NCBI GenBank assembly: GCA_018398765.1 | Contig: JAHBMJ010000716.1 | Location: forward strand, 1 to 42,077 | DNA length: 42,077 nt | Reading direction: 5' to 3' | Origin: Chromera velia | Lineage: Eukaryota; Sar; Chromeraceae | Shown here: positions 1-9,380 of the stretch, in pieces | How the letters are laid out: each line of letters begins with the position of its first letter | Numbering within the stretch: the stretch's first letter is position 1 | Translations under genes and position numbers: made by a program | Notes under the pieces: generated by a model | Seen by the model: only the letters and a program-made list of their open reading frames with translations | What the model was told of the DNA's origin: nothing | Database searches by the model: none

Positions 1-915
1 CTGCTTGTCTCCTTTCTCCTTCTACGTTTACTTTATCTTTATCTGCATGACTCGTTGCGCTTGGATCTGCGTGAGTTCCTTTTTTGAGGATGAGTGAGAT
101 GCAACGAGGTGTTGTGCAGAAGGACAGAAAGAGAAGGAATTGGAGAAAACAAGAACTTGGATGCGATCGGGTGCAGACGTAAAGGGGGAAGAGACAGTAA
201 GACCGTAGATTTCAGATCGTGCAGGGAAGTTGGAAAGGGGACCAATCGTTAGCCCCGTTGGTTCGGGTTTCGGTTTGGATCTTTTTTTTTGCACGCCCGT
301 TTCTGTCCGCTTCGTCTCCCGCTGCGTTTCCTTCTTACTTGCCCTCAAACCGTCTCTCGATCGACTCTTTTCTTGACCTCGATTCCCACTCCGACTGTCT
401 CTCTCGAGCCCCGTCTGTTGAGGATATTGTGCCGAATCGAGCCTCTGGCTGATTGGAGTCGTTCTCTCTCGTCCTGTTACGTTTCAGTGAATCGTGTTCA
501 GTGTCTTACCTGGTCACGCCGTTTGGGTGTAAAAGGTTTGTTTGTCTGTTTACTCGGTTCAACGAGTCGGTTGCATCAAAATGTTAAATGCAATGTCATG
601 CATGTAGAAGATTGATTGAGAACATAAAACTATATAAAACTCATCAACACACAGACAATCTGGTTAACAATGGTTGTACGATTGTGTGTATCATACGAAA
701 TTGCTTAAAATTGTTCAACTCTAGGCTCAACTGTTGTCAACTATCATACTGGCATCATCAGTGGCATGTTCCTGATTGCTTTCAGTTTAATACCCAACTT
801 CAATGTTGTATAAAATTACTTTATATTAAAAAAAAAAAAACTCTAGAAAAAACTAGAAAAAAAAAAATGTAAAGTACCTGTAAATGCGGAGCTCAGGCTA
901 GGCGTATCCTAGTAC
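1..915. other. Upstream non-coding region, no gene recognised
   Basis: Several overlapping short reading frames are open on both strands in the first 600 bases, but none shows a domain, a compositional signal or splice sites that would support a gene. From about 600 onward the base composition becomes AT-rich, with poly-A runs at about 829-867. I see no RNA gene here. Confidence 0.5.
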
Positions 916-1181
916 GGCGTATCACAGAAAAAAAAAACGTGAATTTTCGCTTATAATTTTTGTTTTTTACCGACTTGGACGATGCTAGGTGACAAACAAC
1001 TGTTATTCAAGTTATGCATAACTGTTGTTTGGGGTTTGTACTACTTTGTAGTAAACTTTGTACAACTGTTGTTTATAGGTGTTGCACAAACAAAAAAAGA
1101 AAAAAATAATTAGGATATAATTAGGCCAATTCTTATTTATTTTTTTCCTCTGGTTTTTCTTTTTTTTTGCTGTGATACGCC
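916..1181. mobile_element. AT-rich MITE-like inverted-repeat element
   Basis: The element starts with GGCGTATCACAG (916-927) followed by an A run. It ends with a T-rich stretch and the reverse complement GCTGTGATACGCC (1169-1181), so the terminal inverted repeats are about 12 bp plus the A/T tracts. TA dinucleotides lie at 913-914 and directly after 1181, which would suit a Tc1/mariner-type TA target, though one extra C precedes the left end. A second, outer inverted pair lies just outside: CTAGGCGTATC at about 899-909 and GATACGCCTAG at 1174-1184. The interior is non-coding, with AACTGTTGTTT repeated. The class is inferred from structure only. Confidence 0.5.
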
Positions 1182-1587
1182 TAGGCTAGCGCCTAAGGCC
1201 CAGGGGCTAGCGTTATTAAGTGGCTTGACATGGATGACAAACCTAGTGACAAACAGCCTCCTGTATACGGTATGCATGAGGTATTTGTTTTTTGGGTAAT
1301 AATATAACCACAAGTAAAACTATTAGTAAAAACTACTACCATGCAGCAGAACCAATACTATTCTTTCTTTTTTTTCTCTGAAACCGTAAACGACGTTTTA
1401 TATCATAGATTCATAGTCGTACAAGTATACTGTACAATATACTATTATCATATGAATTATACGTGTATGGAGCTTGATGCAGACTGGAACATGTTCTGCA
1501 ACCTTTTGAATTATTATGACAAGACGTCGTTAATTCATCGAACCGTCCGCCTCGGACCCGCCTCCCTCACGCAGTTCAAACCTACGT
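1182..1587. other. AT-rich intergenic spacer
   Basis: No supported gene. Short frames are open but lack any recognisable motif. The spacer ends at a 10-bp inverted repeat that spans the stop codon of the neighbouring minus-strand endonuclease-like gene. Confidence 0.4.
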
Positions 1588-1626
1588 TCAAGCTTTTATG
1601 TTTTTGGCAAACTCAATGAACGTAGG
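1581..1626 (-). promoter_or_regulatory. Stem-loop across the stop codon of the homing-endonuclease-like gene
   Basis: CCTACGTTCA (1581-1590) and its exact reverse complement TGAACGTAGG (1617-1626) flank a 26-nt loop. The minus-strand stop codon at 1588-1590 sits in one arm. It could be a 3'-end processing structure or an element boundary; its function is unknown. Confidence 0.35.
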
Positions 1627-2523
1627 CATAAAATGAAATTCGTCACAACCCTTGTGATAATTGCATGCCCGCTCAATGAGTTCTAGAAGCAATTCAACCT
1701 CCCTTGCGTCTTCGTCCCTGATCAGCTGATTGAACAGAGCTAGGCGATCAGAGCGACTGACGAGCTTCCCTCTACCCCCACCAAAGACCTCTTGACAAAA
1801 TCGAGCTCTGTTCAGCTTTCGCGGCATAACCAACTTGGAGCCAGCATCTAGTTCAGTGGGATACATCCAGGCAAGAATATCAGACACAGCAGCCTTCTCC
1901 GAGAACTTCAACTCGTAAAGAAGACGGCCCCCAGGCTTTTTGGATTGATTTTTCAGCAGAGATCCATGGACCCTGCAGGGAGCACGAAGGGCGTTTTTGC
2001 TTATCACGTCCCAGATATCCGTGAGAAAGTCCGGATTGCTAGCTGCAAAGCGAAGCGTCATATCAGCGCTGGTCAGACACGCAGCTAGACTGCCGTCTCC
2101 CTCAAAGATTCCTCTGACAAGATCGTAGTAGTGCTGTTCAAATGGGGGTTCCAACCGGGGTAGACGGATAAATTTGTGCTTGTGAGAGCGAGAAAAGTCT
2201 GCTCTGAGGGAATCCCGCTTCAGCATGTCACAAGCTGCCTCTGATAGAAGTTTACAGGAGACTCCGAATAACACAGCATGGTAGGGGGTGTTTTTTGGCG
2301 TTTGCGTGTAGAAAGAAATCGGATGGGAGCTCTTCAGAACGAACTTGAGGCGCTGCAACCACTGGAAGTCTGTATATTTCTGACCCCAGCGAATGGCATA
2401 TTTAGAAGCCACACTTCCATCCGTCAGCAGCGCACCGAAAAACCAGCAGGTTTCTGCAGAATTAAGTCCGTTCCTGAGAAAATTGGCATTCACAATATGT
2501 TTTCGTCCCGTCACTGATGCCAT
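1588..2523 (-). CDS. LAGLIDADG (DOD-type) homing-endonuclease-like protein, 311 aa
   Basis: Uninterrupted single-exon ORF from ATG at 2523. Two LAGLIDADG-type helices are visible. The first, WFFGALLTDGSV, is near residues 27-38 with its acidic residue at D35. The second, DLVRGIFEGDGSL, is near 134-146 with its acidic residue at D143. Both catalytic-type aspartates and the flanking glycines are kept, so the protein may be active. The C-terminal part (about 203-245) has the usual pattern of a strand-rich region followed by a conserved YP and an RK-L segment, as in single-chain two-motif enzymes. In the family such proteins cut long asymmetric DNA sites and spread introns or inteins. Here no intein-splicing motifs, host exon or group I intron core can be seen, so it appears free-standing in nuclear DNA. 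An in-frame stop about 14 codons upstream of the ATG supports the start. An inactive or domesticated regulator is the alternative. Confidence 0.82.
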   Translation of the reverse strand: MASVTGRKHIVNANFLRNGLNSAETCWFFGALLTDGSVASKYAIRWGQKYTDFQWLQRLKFVLKSSHPISFYTQTPKNTPYHAVLFGVSCKLLSEAACDMLKRDSLRADFSRSHKHKFIRLPRLEPPFEQHYYDLVRGIFEGDGSLAACLTSADMTLRFAASNPDFLTDIWDVISKNALRAPCRVHGSLLKNQSKKPGGRLLYELKFSEKAAVSDILAWMYPTELDAGSKLVMPRKLNRARFCQEVFGGGRGKLVSRSDRLALFNQLIRDEDAREVELLLELIERACNYHKGCDEFHFMPTFIEFAKNIKA

Positions 2524-3350
2524 TCTGAATCCTGAGCACCGTTCTGGCGTACCAGACGCATATCAATGACTTCTTGTTTGCAACCAGTGTTTGCAAGACA
2601 CGAATCGAAATGGATGCTTCTGCAGGACCAGCTTTTTTCCATCCACAGATGCTCGAAGCCACACGACTTTACTCGATCATGGGAGGCGTGGTCTTTGCAC
2701 CTCTCGGGGCATCTTAATGGCCCCTCCCTCTAACTTGCCGTGTATGCATGCATCCGAGCCGGCCCTGCCAATGACCTGCAGGACGTGACTCGTGTTACTC
2801 TTCGATCGATCCCTCGCCTTCTATAATTGCGTTAATTGCATATCTTGTTAGCGATTTTTTGGGTGTATGCATGCACGCGGCTCGGATATGAATATACGGC
2901 TGAGTCGGAATTGATTTTCTTTAGTGTCTCTCTGGTCCGAATATATATGGCTCGGAATGGATTCGAGCATTCGCGGAATGTATGCATATGCATGGCTCTG
3001 CATGCAGGGCTCTGCATGCATGCATGAGCCGCGGGTCTGCATGCACGAGAATCGCCCCTGACACCGGTCCAGGAAAGGGGCTTGAAGCCCTCAGATGAGA
3101 GGTTGGCCCCAAAAAGCTAGCTTCACACGCTAAAAAAAAAAAGAGTTTGATTTTTTTTAAAATTCTGATTTTATAGTTTTTGTAGAGTTTTTCGTAGGTT
3201 TTCAAACATTTTTTAAAACTTGAAATAAAATTGTAAAATAAAAAAGTGAAGAAATGTCCTAGGATAAGAAACCGCTCGATCCTCTAGAATCTTTCTAAAA
3301 CTTTTATGATAGCGATGTTTCAATTCTATCTAGAACAGTAGAAAAACAAC
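2524..3350. other. Intergenic spacer with clustered TGCATGCA motifs
   Basis: No gene is supported. Between about 2740 and 3045 the octamer TGCATGCA or close variants recur many times, most densely at 2975-3045. At 3051-3080 a 30-bp segment matches 9358-9387 at 29 of 30 positions and so marks part of a dispersed repeat. From 3130 to 3340 the spacer is AT-rich and leads into the transposase ATG. Confidence 0.5.
3051..3080. repeat. 30-bp fragment shared with the dispersed repeat at 9358
   Basis: Direct match to 9358-9387, with a single C/T difference. In the second locus it adjoins directly the start of the 210-bp repeat; here it stands alone. It may be an end fragment of a larger element. Confidence 0.6.
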
Positions 3351-4940
3351 ATGAAACCAGAAGAGATCACCTCATTGATTAGCGTGTTAGACTTTGTCCG
3401 CAACACGCCTCCTGCTGAGCTCTTCAACATTCTCTGTCAGTGGAGCCTCCTCTCAAAGGAAAAAACTTGTGATTGTAGAAAAGTATTCAAAACGTGGAAA
3501 GAGATCTCTGAAGAGGTTTCCTCTTTTCAGAGCCTTCTCGAAAAGAACTACGGAAAGTGTACCTGCAGATCGACACGTTATACAGCTGATGCAGGGATGC
3601 TGTTAGACAGACGCCTGTTTCAGATGAGCTTTCCTGCCAAGCTGGCCTGTCTCTGGACCTTTGCAGAGTCAATCCCCCCCAAACAGGCCTAGGCATTGCT
3701 CTATACGAAAGGAGTGAAGGAATTCAAGTTTTCTGTAAAACAAGTGCGCAGATTCTATCGGCACGTCCGCACCTATGTACAGGAATACAACCTCCTGGAA
3801 GAAAGTCTGGGGGGGGGCAGACTCGGAAGCCGCCACACCTGCGAAAAAGGAGACGAATGTGGCTGCCCGGGAGTATGAAAGGAAGATCTGAAAGACCATC
3901 TGTTTAGAAAGTCAACCGAGTGGAGAACTCCTCCCCCCCCAGGACAAGAGAAGAATGGAAAAAAGGCCCTGCTCACCTGTGTTCAGGTTGATGAAAGTCA
4001 GTCAGTCAGACTTTAATTCGATAACTCCCTGTCTCCCCCTACACGCCAGATACCAGTGTTTGCCCTTGGAAGTCAGGTGCCTGCCAGTGTGTCCTCGAGT
4101 CTGCATGGAAGTATCCAGACATAAAGTATATCAATCGATCGATCGATGAATTATAGTTGCACAGTCAGTCAGTCAGATCAGTCAATCATGCACTAATTGC
4201 AAATTGATGGAGCATTATTCTTTATGTACTTCGTTCACTTTGTGTGTGCCTGCCTGTTTGCAGTCTGTATGCAGACACACTTCAAAAAGAAGAAACAAGT
4301 AGCACGCGAGACGGGTCAGCTAGTCAGAAAGCAGACTCAGCTTGAGAATTGGGTTTGCGGATGTGTGGATCAACACACAGGCAGATTTCGTTTTCGCATC
4401 TTACCAGAAAGAAGGTGCACGCGCAACAAAGACGAGCTGACGGGCTTTGTTTTGGATGTCTGCGATGCATGTACGTTTCTTGTATCAAATGCATTGAAGG
4501 CGTATTGCCCTCGCACGCTTGCATGCGAAGCCATCTTACATGAAAGTGTAAAGCATAGAGGGGGGAAATTGCTTTCAGATAAAACTGATCAAAGTGGGGC
4601 AGCTCTCCATATACAACAGATTGAGTCTCTGTGGAGGCGCATTCATTTTTTTTTTGCTGTGTACAATTTGCAGAGGCAGCAACCGAGGGGGGACCTACTG
4701 GTGCCCAGCCGTCTGCGCGAGGAACAGAGATCTGGCTCCGCTTTGAGCTGCCCTGAAGCTGCTCGTCAGCCTCCGCTCTGCACATACCTGCATGAGTGGC
4801 AGTTCAAGTGGAATGAAAAAGTTTTTCAGCATTCCCAGTCAGGATTTGCAAAGCTGATCCATGCAATCAGGTTTGTTCAGCCAGTGTTGGGGATGGTTGC
4901 TCCTGTGAAAAGGAAAAAAGCATGCGGGACGGCGGGGTAA
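3351..4940 (+). pseudogene. Merlin/IS1595 family (ISXO2-like) DDE transposase, decayed
   Basis: Phase-consistent exon model: 3351-3804, 3943-3996, 4264-4940 (394 codons before the stop). Exon 1 has the N-terminal region with paired cysteines (TCDC, KCTC) and a helix ending SIPPKQA. Exon 2 carries CVQVDE, matching the first catalytic Asp motif (V-x-[IV]-DE) of the family. Exon 3 has THFKKKK, then NWVCGCVDQHTGRF (the W-V-F-G strand), then FLVSNALKAY where the second catalytic Asp should be, then IQQIESLWRRIH with the catalytic Glu, and a terminal YLHEWQFKWN segment. Two defects are seen: an in-frame TAG at 3690-3692, and Asn in place of the second catalytic Asp. Splice sites are GTCTGG/CAG and GTCAGT/CAG. 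Without the stop the frame would run through, so decay looks recent. No terminal inverted repeats were found by eye. A DDE nuclease of this kind would cut and paste the element; this copy should be inactive. Confidence 0.75.
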
Positions 4941-5196
4941 GGAAGAAACGATGAGACAGAAACAGAGACCGAGACAGAAGAAGAAGGAAGACAGGGTCGG
5001 CTGAAAAGAATACGTCACTCTGCTTGTGGTCATAGGACTGACCAGCAAAATCAGTTGCATGCACATGCATGCGACTGCATTGGTGGGGATCGGGGGGCCG
5101 GTGGGGGTTCTTCTGCTTCTTTCTCCCAAGTGTCTGTGCTGCCTTTTGAACCTTCTGCACTGCTGCCTGCCGGGCCACCCGTTCGTAGCGAGAGAT
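4867..5196 (-). CDS. Possible downstream exon of the HNH-like gene
   Basis: On the minus strand a strong donor (CTCAG|GTACGT, exon end 5324) is followed 127 bases later by a strong acceptor (TTTTTGTCTGCAG, exon start 5196). The downstream frame opens with ISRYERVARQAAVQKVQK and a basic stretch rich in Lys and Arg, then becomes low-quality, with a stop at 4867. The frame is continuous with the HNH-like frame upstream except for one TAA at 5333-5335. It is therefore either an exon beyond a nonsense mutation or spliced 3' UTR. The region is convergent with the transposase gene and overlaps its last bases. Confidence 0.35.
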   Translation of the reverse strand: MSRYERVARQAAVQKVQKAAQTLGRKKQKNPHRPPDPHQCSRMHVHATDFAGQSYDHKQSDVFFSADPVFLLLLSRSLFLSHRFFLTPPSRMLFSFSQEQPSPTLAEQT

Positions 5197-5332
5197 CTGC
5201 AGACAAAAAGGGAGAGATGAGAGATTAATGCATATGTGTATTGAATTTCATGCGTGAGAATTAAATAGCATTATATGAAAAAAAAATATAGGGGGCAGGG
5301 GGTGGGTAGGGAAGGTAACGTACCTGAGAGGG

Positions 5333-5836
5333 TTAAAGGGAAGTGTGTGTGCAGTGCTCGTGCCCTTTCTTCTGATGGCATGATTTGCAGAGGAGTTCAC
5401 AGCATTCGAACTCGATGAGGAATGACTTCAGCGTCTCCTTTGCACCAACTGGATCCACTGGCCAATAAAAAGTAGACAAAGAAGTCTTCAGTTCTCCCTC
5501 TCCGTATGTGTATGCATGTGTCCTGCCACGCAGTTCCGGTAGAGGAAGTGCAGTGTGATGGAAGTCACCTCCATAAACAAACAATACAAAAGGATTATCT
5601 GAAGATCCATTATTCTCTCCTTCATCATCATTTTCTCTTTCTTTTTCTCTTATCTTTCTTTCTTTCGAAAGGTCTGTTCCGCAGTCTTTACATCGATTCT
5701 GATGTGCTTCATGGCACGGAGTCAACATTAGCCTTCTTCTTTCATCTTTATGCCACTCTCCCCAGTATACATTTTCTATGAAAGAAGTCAAAATATCTTT
5801 TACTTCATCTTTTTGTACTGTTCTCTCTGTATATAT
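5333..5836 (-). pseudogene. HNH-nuclease-like zinc-binding protein, 5' end broken by a MITE
   Basis: The minus-strand frame has the cysteine and histidine order of HNH nucleases. A CKDC knuckle lies near the N-terminal side, followed by GGDFHH (the catalytic-type His pair), then VDPVGAKETL, then ELLCKSCHQKKGHEHC with the second CxxC and the CH of the motif. In the family this fold binds zinc and one metal ion and nicks or cuts DNA. Spacing is unusual: about 38 residues between CKDC and DFHH, partly charged low-complexity sequence, and about 33 between FHH and VDP. Unrecognised introns may lie there. The open frame extends 32 codons into the neighbouring MITE, and there is no native ATG until mid-domain, so the original 5' part was lost or displaced by the insertion. 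A TAA at 5333-5335 ends the frame just before a good splice donor. I call the fold with moderate confidence and judge the gene non-functional. Confidence 0.5.
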
Positions 5837-6173
5837 GCCCTGGCCCTTGAATTGTGACCAAATAGGCGTATACCACCCTAATGTACCTACAGACAAACAC
5901 CTGCCGACACCTACTAACTCGTACACAAACAAACACTATGCCACCCTTTGCTCTTATATTTTGCGCCATTGTTGCACGTCTGTCGTCGACGCGCGCGCAC
6001 GCGATGAGAGTGCTTACACCACTTTCAGATAGGGCCCCCACCTGGAGCTGGCCATTTTTTTTTTACAAAAAAAAAAAAGAATTGAAAAATAAAAAAGAAA
6101 ACCATACAGATTCATCCATACAGATCAGTTGATGCAAAGGGTGGTTGAATGGTCACAATTCAAGGGCCAGGGC
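5837..6173. mobile_element. 337-bp MITE, copy 1
   Basis: The element begins GCCCTGGCCCTTGAATTGTG and ends with its exact reverse complement; the terminal inverted repeat is 24 bp and perfect. A copy of identical length lies at 7083-7419. The interior holds no transposase, but a T10/A12 pair and an AT-rich end. No convincing target-site duplication can be seen. It inserted on the 5' side of the HNH-like gene. Its transposase family cannot be told from the sequence. Confidence 0.85.
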
Positions 6174-6708
6174 TTTGTAGAGTCAAACCATAAAAACACG
6201 TTTTTCTTGAAATGACTTCTTTTTCTTTCTGACTGACAGAACACGCGAACGGAAGGAAAAGGCCACCCAACCGACCTACCAAGTAACCGACCCACTTATG
6301 TTTTCTCCCTGCCTGCCTTCTTCCCGTCTCTCTCTCTTTCGCTCTTCTACCACAAGCTTTCTACCATCGAGCACACTGTCTGACTGAATATGCCCCTACC
6401 CTTCACTTTCTACCAACCGATTGCCAAGCCCCTCCGTACAGTGTACACTCATCTGTTTTGTTTATCTTTTATCACTCTTTTCTACCATGTCCTGCCTACT
6501 GCACCTCTCTGCTCTTTTATTCACTGACAGTCATTCGTCTATTTAGTTACACTAAGTCTTCTCCTGTCACATATACTCTCTGCTCCCATGAAAGGCCTGT
6601 CTCACTCTTTCTTACCTACTTACCTCAATCCTTTCTCCTTCCTTTTCTCTCACTGAAACGTATACGCCGTCTTTCTATACTCTTTCTCCCTCTCCCACCT
6701 TCTTTCTC

Positions 6709-6753
<45 letters not shown>

Positions 6754-7082
6754 ATCCTTGCTAGCTCTGTACATCCAACCTCTGAACTAGCCTGCGTGCA
6801 CCCTCACACTTAGTGACCTACCTACCCACCCACCCAACTACTCATCCATCCATCCATCCACATATACACATACATACACACACACATACATACACATATA
6901 CGTATACATACAGAGAAGGGGGAGGGGGGGGCAAAAAAGGGTCCAAATCGAAGAAAACCAACTTTCTGAGAAACGCTACCCAGAGAGAGAGTCAGTCGCT
7001 CTAAGTAACCTGCAGAGACGGCAGAGACGGCAAAGACGTTTATTCAAGAACAAAAAGAAATCAAAGTCACACAGCTCACGAT
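6174..7082. other. Spacer between MITE copies with CT-rich and CA-rich tracts
   Basis: Contains a pyrimidine-rich stretch with a (CT)n run at about 6704-6750 and a CCAT/ACAT-rich simple-sequence stretch at about 6815-6915. Frames open across these are repeat translations. No gene is supported. Confidence 0.5.
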
Positions 7083-7419
7083 GCCCTGGCCCTTGAATTA
7101 TGACCAAATAGGCGTATACCACCCTAACGTACCTACAGATAAACACCTGCCGACACCTACTAACTCGCACATAAATAAACACTATGTCACCCTTTGCTCT
7201 TATATTTTGCACCATTGTCGCACGTCTGTCGTCGACGCGCATGCGCGCAATGAGAGCGCTTACACCACTTTCAGATAGGGCCCCCACCTGGAGCTGGCCA
7301 TTTTTTTTTTACAAAAAAAAAAAAGAATTGAAAAATAAAAAAGAAAACCATACAGATTCATCCATACAGATCAGTTGATGCAAAGGGTGGGTGAATGGTC
7401 ACAATTCAAGGGCCAGGGC
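7083..7419. mobile_element. 337-bp MITE, copy 2
   Basis: Same orientation and length as 5837-6173. The left terminal repeat carries one change (ATT|A|TGACCA versus ATT|G|TGACCA); the right end is identical. By eye the two copies differ at about 15 positions, nearly all transitions. No clear target-site duplication. Confidence 0.85.
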
Positions 7420-7764
7420 TTATATATAGATATAAGCTTGGAAAACTCTGTTTCTGCTACCTGAGACCTTGTTAAAACCATTTTGGCTTACAAAGTTTTC
7501 TTCTCAATGATGACCCTATACACCTTCCTCATATACACATTCTCTTTTCATTCAATCTATTCTTGTATCTTGGAAGATCTCTCTGTACGCGTGTTGACTG
7601 TGTTATTTCATACAACATGCGTCTGTAGCTAGAGAGCTTAGCCGAGCTTAAAATAGTAAGCCGGCGGGCCCCTGGCCCTAGCGTTTCATTCTGTGTATGG
7701 GCGAGCCACTAAGCAATTGTGGCGGCGCCCACTGGGTTCTCATCCTAGGGTTTCTAACCAACCC
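7420..7764. other. Intergenic spacer
   Basis: No gene, RNA or repeat recognised. Confidence 0.4.
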
Positions 7765-7972
7765 AAAGGGGACCGTGCGTATCCCTTCTAAGCAGACCCT
7801 CGGCCACCGCCGCCGCCTTTAAGTTATTTGAACCTGCGTGACGGTAGTTGATCGGCCGGCCGCCACCACCGCCATGTCGGGGGACGTCCCCCCCATCCCC
7901 CACATTTATTAATAATTTGCCTACCGCCACCACGAAGTTTAGGAACATCACAAATAGGGTGGCAGGGGTGAT
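7765..7972. repeat. Dispersed repeat, copy 1 (208 bp)
   Basis: Shares with 9381-9598 a GC-rich core (CCACCGCCGCCGCC, GATCGGCCGGCCGCCACCAC, GGGGGACGTCCCCCC) and the tail GGGTGGCAGGGG, in direct orientation and at roughly 88-90% identity by eye. GGCCGGCC and GGGGGACGTCCCCCC are palindromic. No coding capacity and no terminal inverted repeats are evident; it may be a fragment of a larger element. Confidence 0.75.
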
Positions 7973-8862
7973 ATCAGGCCGACCGAGTGTATATGGTATG
8001 TCCGAATTAACGTATGCATGAATTGATCAATGCATGCTAATGTGTTCTGCTGTACATATATGCAGGTCACACGTTTCAAATACAGAGAAGACACCTGGAG
8101 AACGGAGCTGGGATTTGAATGTAAGTCTGTGAAGATATGCTATTTTTGTATGACTTTCCATCGTGTATGTGTAGAGGCTGCGAGGGAAGAGATTGCAAAT
8201 TTAAAGAAGAAAGAAACAATGGTAGACAACAGAGGCCTGAATACACACAAAAACATGAGACTTCAGAAAGCTTCTCGGACATCACAGAGAGAACATTTTC
8301 AGTTATCCATTCATTCAAAGCTATGTTATTCTGTAGTCTCTATATTTTTCTGAACGAGTTCCGACAGTTAGATCCTCGAAAGGTCTTCTTTTTGTACATT
8401 TTTTTTCATGTGTTGCTTTATCTCTGAGCAGGGGGGATCAAAACAACGGTCTGCGATCTGGTTTTTTTCACTCTTTTTCTAAAAAAAAAATATCATGATC
8501 TCTGTGTATGGCCCGTATGCCTGTATGTGAGTGAGTAGAGAGGCAAATAGGTGTATCTTCTTGAATGTGTACACCCTGCCATATAGACTGATTGCACAGC
8601 GTGTATGCATACTGTGTATAACTATATAGATCGGTATAGATGTCTGCATCTGTCTCCTTATCTCTCTTTTCAGCTCGCTTCAACTCGCTTCAGCTCCTTT
8701 CTTTACGTGAGTGAGTGAGTAAGTGAGTGAGTGTGTGTATATGTATATGTATGAGTGTGTTAGTGTGTGTGTGTGTGTCTGTATCACTGTGTGTGTGTGT
8801 GTGTATATATATATGTATGTGTGTGTATATATGTGTGTATGTGTGTGTATGTGTCTGTGTGT

Positions 8863-8922
<60 letters not shown>

Positions 8923-8967
8923 ATGTATGTGTGTCTATATGTGTGTGTATGTGTGTGTGTGTATATA

Positions 8968-9019
<52 letters not shown>

Positions 9020-9380
9020 TGTGTGTATGTGTGTATGCATAGGTATGTGTGCGTGACCACAATGTATGTTCCTGTATGTGCTTGCAGGCATTTGAACATT
9101 TTAATCTAGAAGAGACCTTGGAGAACGTGAGTTTTATATACACTTCTGCATGTGTCTGCTTGTATGCGCGTGCACTTCACTCTGAGAGTGTCTATGGCGG
9201 TCTGTCTTTGTGAATGCCCCTCCGTCTTTATCAGTCTAGATGAGAGTGTGTGTTTGTGTTCTAGGTATATGTCTGTCTGTCTCTCTTTCTTTCCACCTAC
9301 CATCGTCTGCTCTCTTTCTTGTTTGTCTGCCTGTCTACCGCTACCTGCCTATCTACCATCGCCCCTGACACTGGTCCAGG
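7973..9380. other. Spacer with an exon-like island and a long (TG)n tract
   Basis: At 8066-8120 (plus) an exon-like island reads VTRFKYREDTWRTELGFE between TATATGCAG and GTAAGTC. A later frame (EAAREEIANLKKKE) follows at about 8175-8215. The pair recalls an AP2 domain weakly, but the phases do not join. The rest is simple sequence and unremarkable spacer, with no supported gene. Confidence 0.3.
8703..9050. repeat. (TG)n/(TATG)n microsatellite
   Basis: About 350 bases of TG, TGTA and GTAT units. Frames read Cys-Val or His-Thr repeats on the two strands and are artefacts of the repeat. Confidence 0.95.

Noticed and set aside
8690-9143. Long Cys-Val and His-Thr repeat frames
   Set aside because: Both strands and several frames stay open because of the (TG)n microsatellite.
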